From: Dermatobacter hominis
GTDB taxonomy: Bacteria > Actinomycetota > Acidimicrobiia > Acidimicrobiales > Microtrichaceae
Length of the DNA stretch: 64,000 bases
Direction of reading: 5' to 3'
Assembly (NCBI RefSeq): GCF_020715685.1
Contig: NZ_CP085840.1
Location: forward strand, 3,410,001 to 3,474,000
Below the pieces are notes generated by a model. That model had not been told where the DNA came from and ran no database searches. It saw nothing but the letters and a program-made list of their open reading frames with translations. Positions within the stretch are counted from its first letter, which is position 1, and each line of letters opens with the position of its first letter. The translations under genes were made by a program, and so were the position numbers. This document shows positions 7,011-15,291 of this stretch, one piece after another.

Positions 7011-8840
7011 GTGATCCTGCTCGACGCCGAGGGCGTCGCCGCGAGCCGACCCGGCCGTCCGCTGTTCGCCGACGTGTCGGTGACCCTGTCCACGGGTGAG
7101 CGGATGGGCGTCGTCGGGTTGAACGGGAGCGGCAAGTCGACGCTGCTCGGCATCCTGGCCGGCACCGTCGAGCCCGAGGCCGGCACGGTCCGCCGCGGTC
7201 GCGACGTCCGGACGTCGGTGCTCGGGCAGGACCCGGCCCTCCGGGGCCCGACCGTGCGCGACGACCTGTTCGGGAGCGAGGAAGCCGAGCGGTGGGAGGC
7301 CGCGTCGGTGGCCGACCGGCTCGGCATCGGCGACCTCTTCGACGTCGAGGTGGACTCGCTCTCGGGCGGGCAGGCGAAGCGGGTCGCGCTGGCCCGGGCG
7401 CTGGTCACGCCCGCCGACCTCCTGGTGCTCGACGAGCCGACGAACCACCTGGACATCGACGCGATCGCCTGGCTCGAGGACCGGATCGCGGAGCACACCG
7501 GCGGCCTCCTGCTCGTGACGCACGACCGCCACTTCCTCGACCGCATCACGACCGACGTCCTCGAGCTCGATCGCGGGCGGGGCTTCCTTCACCACGGCGG
7601 CTACGACGCCTACCTCGAGGGCCGGGCCCGGCGGGAGGAGCTCGCGGCTCGCGAGGAGGACAAGCGCCGGAACCTGGCCCGGTCCGAGCTGGCCTGGCTG
7701 CGGCGCGGCGCGCCGGCCCGGACGTCGAAGCCGAAGGCGCGGATCGAGGCGGCCACGCGGATCGTCGAGGGCCGGCCGCAGGCGGCGGCGCGCCCGGGCG
7801 AGCTGCCGCTGCACGCGGGGACGCCCCGGCTGGGCGACCGGGTCGTGGAGCTGCACGACGTCGGCCACCGCTTCGACGACGGCCCTGCGCTGTTCGAGCA
7901 CCTCGACCTCCTGCTGGACCCTCGGGAGCGGCTGGGCATCGTCGGGCCGAACGGGGCCGGCAAGTCGACGTTGCTCGACATCGTCGCCGGCCGCATCGAG
8001 CCCGAGGAGGGCCGGCGCGAGGTCGGCACGACGGCCCGCATCGGCTACTACGACCAGCGAGGCCGCGACCTGGACCCGTCGCTGCGGGTCCGCGACGCCG
8101 TGACCGGCGGGCACCGTGAGGCCGACTGGGCCGACGCCGCGCTGCTCGAGGCGTTCTGGTTCGACGGCGACGCGCAGTGGGCGCCCATCGGCCTGCTGTC
8201 GGGCGGCGAGCGCCGCCGCCTGCAGCTGCTGCTCGTGCTGGCCGAGCGTCCGAACGTGCTGCTGCTCGACGAGCCGACCAACGACCTCGACCTCGACACG
8301 CTGCGCCAGCTCGAGGACTTCTTGGAGGACTGGCCCGGTGCCCTCGTGGTGGTGAGCCACGACCGCGCCTTCCTCGAGCGGACGGTGGCGGACGTGGTCG
8401 TCGTCGACGGCCACGGCTCGGGCACGGTCGGGCGCCGACCCGGTGGCTACGCCGCCTACGAGGAGGAGCGCCGGGCCGTGCGCAGCCGGCGCCGGACCGC
8501 CTCGGTCGGCCGGGCCGCGGCGCGCCCCGCCGACGGCCGGCCGCCGCGCGACGCGGGCGGCGGACCGTCCGAACGCTCGCCGTCGGAGCGCGCCCGCGGC
8601 CGCTCCAGCCCCACCCACCTCCGCAACCGGCTCCGCAGCGCGGAGCGCGAGGTGGCGGACCTGGGCGAGCAGCAGGAGCGCACGGCCGAGGCGCTGCGGG
8701 TGGCGGCCGAGTCCGGTGACCACGTCCGGCTCGTGGAGCTGGGCGACGAGCTCACCCGTCTCGGCGAGCAGCTCGAGGCCGCCGAGGAGCAGTGGCTCGA
8801 GCTGGCGGCCGAGGTCGAGGAGCGCGGCCTCCAGCTCTGA
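7011..8840 (+). CDS. ABC-F family ATPase (Uup/EttA type)
   Basis: This 609-residue protein has two ABC nucleotide-binding domains and no membrane segments. Walker A motifs are GLNGSGKST (about 39-47) and GPNGAGKST; signature motifs are SGGQ and SGGE; Walker B/D-loop motifs are LDEPTNHLD and LDEPTNDLD. A linker of about 90 residues rich in Arg/Lys/Glu separates the domains, and the C-terminal 80 residues form a charged coiled coil, as in Uup. ABC-F proteins act on ribosomes in translation or antibiotic protection, and Uup-type members bind DNA or ribosomes through this tail. The GTG start lies six bases after TAGGAA, so it may be leaderless. No resistance gene is adjacent, so a housekeeping translation role is more likely. 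Confidence 0.92.
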   Translation: MILLDAEGVAASRPGRPLFADVSVTLSTGERMGVVGLNGSGKSTLLGILAGTVEPEAGTVRRGRDVRTSVLGQDPALRGPTVRDDLFGSEEAERWEAASVADRLGIGDLFDVEVDSLSGGQAKRVALARALVTPADLLVLDEPTNHLDIDAIAWLEDRIAEHTGGLLLVTHDRHFLDRITTDVLELDRGRGFLHHGGYDAYLEGRARREELAAREEDKRRNLARSELAWLRRGAPARTSKPKARIEAATRIVEGRPQAAARPGELPLHAGTPRLGDRVVELHDVGHRFDDGPALFEHLDLLLDPRERLGIVGPNGAGKSTLLDIVAGRIEPEEGRREVGTTARIGYYDQRGRDLDPSLRVRDAVTGGHREADWADAALLEAFWFDGDAQWAPIGLLSGGERRRLQLLLVLAERPNVLLLDEPTNDLDLDTLRQLEDFLEDWPGALVVVSHDRAFLERTVADVVVVDGHGSGTVGRRPGGYAAYEEERRAVRSRRRTASVGRAAARPADGRPPRDAGGGPSERSPSERARGRSSPTHLRNRLRSAEREVADLGEQQERTAEALRVAAESGDHVRLVELGDELTRLGEQLEAAEEQWLELAAEVEERGLQL

Positions 8841-8855
8841 TGCGGCGGCCGGGCG

Positions 8856-10049
8856 TCAGCCGGCGATGCGGTCGAGCCAGGCGTCCAGCGCCGGCGCGTT
8901 GGCGCCGCCGCCCGGCGCGTGGTGGCGCAGCCCGGGGTCGATCGGCGAGCCGTCGGCCGCCATGTCGACCAGGTCGAAGTCGACCAGGTGGCCGAACCCG
9001 CCCCGATCGGCGATCGCCTTGAAGTGCTGCGACCCGGTCGACTCGACCACCGGGTCGAGGTCGCCGTGCAGCAGCCATGCCGGCGGGTCCGCGGCGTCGA
9101 GGTACGAGGTCGCCGAGACCACCGGCAGCATCAGCAGGTCGGGGATCCAGAGGCTCGACCAGAAGCGCGAGGTCGCGGTGTCGAGGTCGAGCACCCCGGC
9201 GATGCTGACGTAGCCGTCCACCCGGTCGATGCCCGCGAGCTCCGGGCGACCGGAGTTCCACGCGGTGCCGATGAGCGCGGCCAGCCCGGCGCCGGCGGAC
9301 TCGCCGGCCACCACGACGTGGGAGGTGTCGAGGCCCTGGCCCGGACCCTGGTGGCGCACCCAGTCGAGCGCCCGCTCCACGTCGAGGAGGGGGGTCGGGT
9401 ACATGTCGGTGCCGAGCCAGCGGTTCGACAGCCGGTAGTTCACGACGACGACGTCCCAGCCCCGCTGGGTCTGGCGCAGAATGGGGGCGAAGCTCTCGAG
9501 CCGGGACTTGTCGCCGGCCGAGAAGCCGCCGCCGTGCACGAAGACGATCGTGCCCCGGCGGGGCCCGCCGGGGGCCGGGGTGGTGGTGGTCGAGGCGTCC
9601 GGCCCGCCGGGACCAGCGGTGCCGTCGTGGTCGTCGGCGGGCGAGCCCGCGTCGGGGTCGAGCGGGTCCGTGGGGGTCGTGGTGGACGTCGTCGGGGAGG
9701 GCGCCCGGACGCCGGCCCGGTAGATGTCGAGCGTCTGGGAACCGCCGCACGGCTCGTCGTCGGTGGCGTCGGGGCCGCAGCCCCGGTCGGGGCCGTACGC
9801 GACGTCGGCCCTCGACGCGGGCAGGTCCTCGCCCCAGTCGGGCGACAGCAGGTCGGCGAGGCGGGGGTCGGCGACGTTCGCCATGCCGCAGGCGCTGCTC
9901 AGCACGGCCAGGGCGACGGCCCCCGCGACCAGGGCGACCCGGCCCCTGCGGCGGGCGGCGGCGGGCGGCGCCTGGGTCGGGCGCGGGGCGGTGCCGACGG
10001 GCGCACCGGTGTGGTCGTGGGCGGTGGCTCGGTTCGCGGAGGTCGCCAT
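8856..10049 (-). CDS. Lipoprotein esterase/lipase of the alpha/beta-hydrolase fold
   Basis: This 397-residue protein has an Arg-rich N-terminus, a hydrophobic core (VALVAGAVALAVL) and a lipobox ending SSAC, so it should be an anchored lipoprotein. After a Thr/Asp/Pro-rich linker (about 110-160) comes a hormone-sensitive-lipase-like core: FVHGGGF carries the HGGG oxyanion motif, GESAGAG holds the nucleophile Ser, LHGDLDPVV gives the likely catalytic Asp, and RHHAPGG near the end gives the His. It probably hydrolyses short acyl or aryl esters outside the cell. The ATG has an AAAGGGA ribosome site. It converges with the ABC-F gene with only 15 bases between stops and diverges from the membrane protein gene to the right. 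Confidence 0.88.
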   Translation of the reverse strand: MATSANRATAHDHTGAPVGTAPRPTQAPPAAARRRGRVALVAGAVALAVLSSACGMANVADPRLADLLSPDWGEDLPASRADVAYGPDRGCGPDATDDEPCGGSQTLDIYRAGVRAPSPTTSTTTPTDPLDPDAGSPADDHDGTAGPGGPDASTTTTPAPGGPRRGTIVFVHGGGFSAGDKSRLESFAPILRQTQRGWDVVVVNYRLSNRWLGTDMYPTPLLDVERALDWVRHQGPGQGLDTSHVVVAGESAGAGLAALIGTAWNSGRPELAGIDRVDGYVSIAGVLDLDTATSRFWSSLWIPDLLMLPVVSATSYLDAADPPAWLLHGDLDPVVESTGSQHFKAIADRGGFGHLVDFDLVDMAADGSPIDPGLRHHAPGGGANAPALDAWLDRIAG

Positions 10050-10244
10050 GGTCCCTTTCCTGCGGCGGTGGTGCGGAGGCTGCAGGAGGTGTCGCCCGGC
10101 CGACGGCCGAGCTTGACCTTTGGCGTCACCCTCGGGCCCTCCGGCCCACGCGCCCCGACCTCGGGGTGCGGGAACGGGCACCCGTCGCGACCACTCGGTG
10201 CCCTCCGTGCGCGCGACCCGGGTGGGAAACCGCGCCGGCCCCGG

Positions 10245-10250
10245 CAGACT
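10245..10250 (+). promoter_or_regulatory. -10-like box CAGACT for membrane protein gene
   Basis: CAGACT lies seven bases before ATG 10258. The same CAGNCT variant occurs seven bases before ATG 45338, which supports it as a functional -10 form in this genome. Confidence 0.35.
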
Positions 10251-10257
10251 GGCTGCC

Positions 10258-11139
10258 ATGGGTGTCTTCTCTCGTTCGTGGTCCCTGTTCAAGGCGTCCT
10301 GGGGCGTGCTCCGCCAGGACAAGGAGCTGATCCTCCTGCCCGTGGTGTCCGCCATCGCGTCCCTCGTGTGCGTCGCCCCGTTCTTCGGCCTCGCCTTCCT
10401 CACGTCGAACCCGACCGACACGGTGACGAGCAGCGGCAACAGCTTCACGATGAGCCCGATCGGCTACGTGTTCCTGTTCGTCGCCTACCTGATCGGCGCG
10501 TACGTCACGATCTTCTTCCAGGCCGCCCTGGTCCTCGCGGCCAACGAGCGGCTGAGCGGCGGCAGCCCGACGCTCGGCTGGGCGCTGTCGGCCGCGGCCA
10601 GCAACGCCGGTCGGATCCTTCCGTGGGCGCTGATCAGTGCCACCGTGTCGGTCGTGCTCCAGGCGATCCAGCAGCGGGCGGGCATCGTCGGTCGCATCGT
10701 CGTCGGCCTCGTCGGACTGGCCTGGACGCTCGTCACCTTCCTGGTGCTGCCGATCCTGGTCATCGAGCACGTCGGCGTGAAGGACGCCTTCACCCGCTCG
10801 GCCGGCGCCTTCAAGCGCACCTGGGGCGAGAACGTCGTCGGCAACGGCGGCATCGGGCTCGTCATGATGCTGATCACCCTCGCCGCACTGGCCGTGACCT
10901 CGCCGGTCCTGATCATCGGCATCGCCTCGAACAGCACGCCGGTCATCGTCGCCGGCGTGGCGGTGATGGCGATCGCCGTGATCGCCGTGTCGGTCTTCGG
11001 GGCTGCCCTGAGCGGCGTGTTCCGGACCGCGCTCTACCGGTTCGCGGTGCTCGGCGAGGACCCGCAGGGCTTCACGCACGACCAGATCGCCGGCGCCTTC
11101 CGCCAGAAGCGGGCCCGCCGCGGCGTCGCCGCCGCCTGA
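10258..11139 (+). CDS. DUF6159-like multi-pass membrane protein
   Basis: This 293-residue integral membrane protein has about six hydrophobic segments. The N-terminal motif (FSRSWSLFKASWGVLRQDKEL) and the pattern of paired helices separated by amphipathic loops (AFTRSAGAFKRTWGENVVG) match DUF6159-type membrane proteins, for which no biochemical role is established. The C-terminal tail is basic and cytoplasmic. The gene stands alone between a divergent esterase gene and the nfuA-like gene, and a strong hairpin follows at 11256-11290. The start codon has no Shine-Dalgarno sequence and a -10-like box just upstream. Confidence 0.75.
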   Translation: MGVFSRSWSLFKASWGVLRQDKELILLPVVSAIASLVCVAPFFGLAFLTSNPTDTVTSSGNSFTMSPIGYVFLFVAYLIGAYVTIFFQAALVLAANERLSGGSPTLGWALSAAASNAGRILPWALISATVSVVLQAIQQRAGIVGRIVVGLVGLAWTLVTFLVLPILVIEHVGVKDAFTRSAGAFKRTWGENVVGNGGIGLVMMLITLAALAVTSPVLIIGIASNSTPVIVAGVAVMAIAVIAVSVFGAALSGVFRTALYRFAVLGEDPQGFTHDQIAGAFRQKRARRGVAAA

Positions 11140-11255
11140 GCGGTCCCGCCCTGGTCGCCCGGGCCTGATCGGGCCCGCTGATCGGGCCGAACCGATCGGC
11201 CCCGCACCTCCCGGCCTCGCTCGTCCCGGCGTCCCGGCGCCGGTCCGCTCCTCCG

Positions 11256-11290
11256 GCCGCCCCCGCGCCTCGAATCGAGGCGGGGGCGGC
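11256..11290. terminator. Long GC hairpin after the DUF6159-like gene
   Basis: The arms GCCGCCCCCG...CGCCTCGA and TCGAGGCGGGGGCGGC pair over 16 bp with one two-base bulge and almost no loop. It lies between the membrane protein gene and the nfuA promoter region. Confidence 0.6.
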
Positions 11291-11301
11291 TGCTGAGCCC
11301 G

Positions 11302-11331
11302 GGATTTCTCCTACTACCATGTGAGAAATCC
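11302..11331. promoter_or_regulatory. AT-rich inverted repeat, candidate operator of nfuA
   Basis: GGATTTCTC (11302-11310) and GAGAAATCC (11323-11331) form a perfect 9-bp inverted repeat with a 12-base spacer. The spacer contains TACCAT (11315-11320), a plausible -10 box. The half-sites are far more AT-rich than the surroundings. The placement over a promoter in front of an iron-sulfur carrier gene suggests a repressor or Fe-S-responsive regulator site. Confidence 0.6.
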
Positions 11332-11389
11332 ACGGGACGGCGCCTCCGCCAGGCGGTGCCGCACCGGCCGGGCTGACGGAGACGCGACG

Positions 11390-12067
11390 ATGAGCACCAC
11401 CGACACCACCGACACGACCGCCCCGGCGGGCGACGCCGAACTCGACGGGCCCGCTGCCGACGACGCGGTCGTCATGACCGTGAGCGACGACGCGATGGCG
11501 ACCGTGCTCGGCATCCGCGACCAGGAGGACGACCCCCAGAACCTCGCGCTCCGGGTCGAGATCACGGGGTCCCGCGGCGCCGAGTTCGCCTACGACCTCT
11601 CGTTCGAGGAGCTGACCGCCGCCGCCGACGACGACCTCGTCTACGCGGTGGGCGATCTCAAGGTGATGGTCCCGGCCGCCACCGTCGACCGGCTCCGCGG
11701 CGCCGAGCTGGACCTCCCCCGGGCGAGCGCGCAGGGCGGGCTCGTCATCCGCAACCCGAACCGGCCCGACCCGCTCGCCGGCATCGACGTCGAGCTCACC
11801 GGCGAGCTGCCCGACAAGGTCTCCCAGCTGCTCGAGCAGGCGGTCAACCCGGCGCTCGCCAGCCACGGCGGCTACGCCACGCTGGTCGGCGTCGACGAGG
11901 ACAACAACGTCTACGTGACGATGGGCGGCGGCTGCCAGGGCTGCGCCGCCAGCGCGGCCACGCTGCGCGAGGGCATCCAGCGCTCGATCAAGGACGCCAT
12001 CCCCGAGGTGGCCGAGGTGATCGACGCCACCGACCACGACGCCGGCGAGAACCCCTTCTACACCTGA
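11390..12067 (+). CDS. nfuA: NfuA-type iron-sulfur cluster carrier
   Basis: This 225-residue protein begins with an acidic Thr-rich leader of about 30 residues. An A-type (HesB/IscA-like) domain follows at about 33-130 without the usual Cys triad. The C-terminus is a NifU-like domain (about 140-215) with the cluster-binding CxxC in GGGCQGCAAS. This two-domain order is that of NfuA, which carries 4Fe-4S clusters to apo-enzymes as a homodimer. The ATG has a GGAGA ribosome site. The promoter region contains a striking AT-rich inverted repeat, so regulation by iron, oxygen or cluster status is likely. The dxs gene converges downstream; its pathway contains two Fe-S enzymes (IspG, IspH), but the link here is only positional. 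Confidence 0.88.
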   Translation: MSTTDTTDTTAPAGDAELDGPAADDAVVMTVSDDAMATVLGIRDQEDDPQNLALRVEITGSRGAEFAYDLSFEELTAAADDDLVYAVGDLKVMVPAATVDRLRGAELDLPRASAQGGLVIRNPNRPDPLAGIDVELTGELPDKVSQLLEQAVNPALASHGGYATLVGVDEDNNVYVTMGGGCQGCAASAATLREGIQRSIKDAIPEVAEVIDATDHDAGENPFYT

Positions 12068-12100
12068 CCTCCGCTCGCCCTCGCGAGCGTGCGGCCAGGC

Positions 12101-12165
12101 GGTGCGCTCAGACGGTGCGCTCAGACGGTGCGCTCAGACGGTGCGGTCAGAGGGTGCGGTCGGAG
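12101..12165. repeat. 13-bp tandem repeat (five units) running into the 3' end of dxs
   Basis: Three exact copies of GGTGCGCTCAGAC (12101-12139) are followed by two diverged copies (12140-12165) that contain the dxs stop codon and last codons. On the minus strand each unit carries a TGA or near-TGA. The pattern suggests the end of dxs was duplicated by slippage. Confidence 0.9.
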
Positions 12166-14033
12166 GAGCGGACCCAGGCGGTCGCCTCGTCCACGATGCC
12201 GTCGGCGTCGAGCCCGAGTCGGGCCAGGATCGCGTCGGGCTTGCCCTGCGCCAGGAACACCGACGGCACGCCGAGCACCCGCACCTGCGGGCCGCCGACC
12301 GGCGCCAGCTTGGACAGCGAGTCGGCGATGGCAGCGCCGACGCCCCCGTCGCGCAGCCCGTCCTCGACGGTGATCACCAGCCGGTGCGACGCAGCGTCGG
12401 CGAGCATCTCGGGATCGAGGGGCTTGACGACCCGCGGGTCCCAGACGGTGACCTCGTGGCCGTCGGCCGCGAGCTTGTCGGCGGCGTCGCGGGCGGCGGC
12501 CAGCATCTTGCCGACGCCGATCAGGCAGATCTCGCGGCCGGCCCGCACGCGCCGGGCCCGGAGGCCGCTGCCGGCGACGCCGAGCTCGGGGTCGTCGATG
12601 GGCGGCGGCATCGTCTTCGGGAACCGGATGGCCGCCGGGCCGGTGGTGCAGTGGTCCAGCGCGTCGTGGAGCATCTGCGCGATCTCGGCCTCGCAGGACG
12701 GGGCGAAGATCGTCATGTCGGGCACCTTGGACAGGAGCACCATGTCGAGCACCCCGTGGTGGCTCGGGCCGTCGTCGCCGGTGATGCCGGCGCGGTCGAG
12801 CACGAACACGACCGGCTGGCCGTGCAGGCCGACGTCCAGGTTCACCTGGTCGATCGCCCGGGTCAGGAACGTCGAGTAGACGGCGACGACGGGCCGCAGG
12901 CCGCCCATGGCCATGCCGGCCGCCGCGGTCACCGCGTGCTGCTCGGCGATGCCGACGTCGAACACCCGGTCGGGGAAGCGCGCGGCCACCGGGAGCAGCC
13001 CGGTCGAGTCGGGCATGGCCGCGGTGATGGCGACGAGCTCGGGCCGGGCCTCGGCCTCGGCGAGCAGGGCGTCGGAGAAGGCGGCGGTGTACGACCCGTC
13101 CTTCCGGGCGGGACCGACGTCGTGCATGTGCTTGATCTCGTCCTCCTCGGCGGGGCCGTACCCGAGGCCCTTCTTCGTGAGGACGTGGACGACGACCGGC
13201 TCGTCGAGGTCCTTCGCCGCCCGGAGCGCGGTCTCCACCGCGGCGAGGTCGTGGCCGTCGTACGGGCCGAGGTAGTGGACGCCCAGCTGCTCGAAGAAGG
13301 CGGGCGGCTCGAACATCTCGCGGATGGCCGCCTTGGCGCCGTCGACGCCGCGCTCGAGGTAGCCGCCCACGAGGGGCACCTCCTGGATGAGCTTCTCCAT
13401 CCGGGCGCGGTTGCGGAGGTAGGTCGACGAGGCGCGGAACCGCGACAGGCTCTCGCTGAGCCGCGAGGCGGTCGGGGCGTAGGACCGGCCGTTGTCGTTG
13501 AGGATGATGATCGCCTTGCGACCCGAGTGGCCGAGGTTGTTCAGGCCCTCGTAGGCCATGCCGCCGGTGAGCGCGCCGTCGCCGATGACGGCGACGACCT
13601 CGCGGTCGTCCTCGCCCCGCAGGTGCAGCGCGGTCGACAGCCCGTGGGCGTAGGAGACGGCGGTCGAGGCGTGGCTGTTCTCGACCCAGTCGTGGTCGGA
13701 CTCGAGCCGGCTCGGGTAGCCCGACAGCCCGCCCTCCTCGCGGAGGGTGTCGAAGTCGCGGCGCCGACCGGTGAGCAGCTTGTGCACGTACGCCTGGTGG
13801 CCCGTGTCCCACAGCACGATGTCGTGCGGGCTGCGGAACACGCGGTGGACCGCGAGCGTGATCTCGACGGCGCCGAGGTTCGACCCCAGGTGGCCGCTGC
13901 CCCGTGCGTTCACCGTGTCGACGATGAACTCCCGGATCTCGCCGGCGAGCTGTCGGAGCTGCGACTCGTCGAGCTCCGCGAGGTCCGCCGGCGAGCTGAT
14001 CGTGTCCAGGATGGTCTGGTGGTCGTCGTCCAT
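12147..14033 (-). CDS. dxs: 1-deoxy-D-xylulose-5-phosphate synthase
   Basis: This enzyme condenses pyruvate and glyceraldehyde 3-phosphate to DXP, the first step of the MEP isoprenoid pathway, using thiamine diphosphate and Mg2+. From ATG 14033 it is 628 residues, the normal size. Visible marks include HLGSNLGAVEIT near the N-terminus, the ThDP motif GDGALTGG with downstream EGLNNLG, the pyrimidine-domain DVGIAEQHAVT with the essential Glu, and DGPSHHGVLD. An alternative GTG at 14045 would add four residues; the ATG is favoured because TAGCGT lies ten bases before it. The gene follows the flippase-like gene on the same strand and its -10-like box overlaps that gene's stop. The last codons lie within a 13-bp tandem repeat. 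Confidence 0.96.
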   Translation of the reverse strand: MDDDHQTILDTISSPADLAELDESQLRQLAGEIREFIVDTVNARGSGHLGSNLGAVEITLAVHRVFRSPHDIVLWDTGHQAYVHKLLTGRRRDFDTLREEGGLSGYPSRLESDHDWVENSHASTAVSYAHGLSTALHLRGEDDREVVAVIGDGALTGGMAYEGLNNLGHSGRKAIIILNDNGRSYAPTASRLSESLSRFRASSTYLRNRARMEKLIQEVPLVGGYLERGVDGAKAAIREMFEPPAFFEQLGVHYLGPYDGHDLAAVETALRAAKDLDEPVVVHVLTKKGLGYGPAEEDEIKHMHDVGPARKDGSYTAAFSDALLAEAEARPELVAITAAMPDSTGLLPVAARFPDRVFDVGIAEQHAVTAAAGMAMGGLRPVVAVYSTFLTRAIDQVNLDVGLHGQPVVFVLDRAGITGDDGPSHHGVLDMVLLSKVPDMTIFAPSCEAEIAQMLHDALDHCTTGPAAIRFPKTMPPPIDDPELGVAGSGLRARRVRAGREICLIGVGKMLAAARDAADKLAADGHEVTVWDPRVVKPLDPEMLADAASHRLVITVEDGLRDGGVGAAIADSLSKLAPVGGPQVRVLGVPSVFLAQGKPDAILARLGLDADGIVDEATAWVRSSDRTL

Positions 14034-14043
14034 CGGTGCGCCC

Positions 14044-14049
14044 ACGCTA
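14044..14049 (-). promoter_or_regulatory. -10-like box TAGCGT in front of dxs
   Basis: TAGCGT on the minus strand lies ten bases before ATG 14033 and contains the TAG stop of the upstream gene. Spacing is identical to that of the upstream gene's own TAGCGT box, so dxs may have a private promoter inside the operon. Confidence 0.4.
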
Positions 14050-15180
14050 CCCCGGGTCCCCGGGGGCGTCAGCCTCCACCCGACGGGGGATCCGTGCCCG
14101 CCCCCGTCGCTGGGAGGGACCGCCGAGCCCGCCCCGGGCGAAGCTCGGGGCGCCGGCCAGGCTGGCCGCCACGAAGACCAGGTACACCAGCAGGCCGAGC
14201 CCGATCGCCCGCGAGTCGCTGACGCCGAGGGCGCCGAAGAACAGGACGAACGCGGCCTCTCGCACGCCCAGGCCGCCGAGGGCGAGCGGGAAGTTCTGCA
14301 GCACGGCGGTGGGCGGGAAGAACGCCATGGCGGCGAGCAGGTCGACCTCGTCGATCTTCAGGGCCTTGGCGGCGAACCAGACGCTGACGCACTGCAGGAA
14401 CTGGAACCCGATGCCGGCGACGAGCACCTTGGTCGCCTGCAGGGGGCGGCCCCGGAAGGCGACGATCCCGAGGTGGACCGCGCCGAGGTAGCGGCGCCAC
14501 CCGGCTCGTCCGACGAGCCGCCCGGCGCCCCTGGGGTGGCCTGCCACCCAGAGGATCGCCACGAGCGCCGCGAGGGTGAGCACGTCGGTCAGCACCGCGA
14601 CGGTCGTCGCCGCGCCGAGGGACCGGTAGGCGGGCACCGCGAGGAGCCCGATGGCCGACAGCAGCGGCAGCACCAGCCATCCGGTGAGCCGCTCGAGGCT
14701 CGTCGCCGCGAACGAGTCGGCGTAGTCGCCGACGTCCTTGCCCTGGCGCAGCACCCGGACGACGTCGCCGCCGAACGACGTCGGCAGCGCGTTCGACACG
14801 AACTCGCCGGCGAGGAGGTGGCCGAAGAGGCGCCGGAACGCGAGCGGGATGCCGAGCGTGTCCGACACCGCCGACCACCGGACGTTCTGGAGCACGTACG
14901 CGACCAGGTGCACGCCGACCGCCGCGGCGATCCACCACCACGTCGACGCGGTCGGGCTCGGGAACAGCTCGTCGAGCGAGACCTCGGGCAGCCGCCAGAA
15001 CAGGACGCCGAGGAAGGCGAGGCTGACGCCGATGCGCAGGGCGATGCGCCACCACTCGTTCCGGGGGACGGCGGGCGGGCTGGCCGGGTCGCCGATCTCG
15101 CGTCGCTCGATCTCCCGGAGCGCTGCGGTGCGCTCGTCCGCGGGGAGCCCCTCGCCGGAGGGGTGCGAGCCGGCATCCAT
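14047..15180 (-). CDS. Flippase-like (UPF0104/LPG synthase TM-type) membrane protein
   Basis: From ATG 15180 the product is 377 residues, with a charged N-terminus of about 45 residues followed by about eight membrane helices. Conserved features include NALPTSFGGDVVRVLRQGK and SLERLTGW in the first half and PLALGGLGVREAAFVLFF near the end. These match the UPF0104/AglD-like family, which includes the membrane half of lysylphosphatidylglycerol synthases. The soluble transferase domain of those enzymes is absent. It probably moves or modifies a polyprenyl- or phospholipid-linked substrate. Location just upstream of dxs, with one base between its stop and an alternative dxs start, hints at a polyprenol link. 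The C-terminal tail is Arg-rich. Confidence 0.82.
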   Translation of the reverse strand: MDAGSHPSGEGLPADERTAALREIERREIGDPASPPAVPRNEWWRIALRIGVSLAFLGVLFWRLPEVSLDELFPSPTASTWWWIAAAVGVHLVAYVLQNVRWSAVSDTLGIPLAFRRLFGHLLAGEFVSNALPTSFGGDVVRVLRQGKDVGDYADSFAATSLERLTGWLVLPLLSAIGLLAVPAYRSLGAATTVAVLTDVLTLAALVAILWVAGHPRGAGRLVGRAGWRRYLGAVHLGIVAFRGRPLQATKVLVAGIGFQFLQCVSVWFAAKALKIDEVDLLAAMAFFPPTAVLQNFPLALGGLGVREAAFVLFFGALGVSDSRAIGLGLLVYLVFVAASLAGAPSFARGGLGGPSQRRGRARIPRRVEADAPGDPG

Positions 15181-15190
15181 GACCTCGCCC

Positions 15191-15196
15191 ACGCTA
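15191..15196 (-). promoter_or_regulatory. -10-like box TAGCGT for flippase-like gene
   Basis: TAGCGT lies ten bases before ATG 15180 on the minus strand, predicting a leader of only a few bases. Confidence 0.4.
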
Positions 15197-15291
15197 CCGG
15201 GGGTACCCTCGCCCACATCGGTGTCGCGGAGGCCCGGCGGAGCGCCGGCTCAGGGGCGCCGGCACCGACGCCGGCGCAGGGGGTGTGGAGC

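Noticed and set aside
11256-11290. Riboswitch in the nfuA leader
   Set aside because: The structure is one plain hairpin lying before the likely promoter of nfuA, so it fits a terminator of the upstream gene better.
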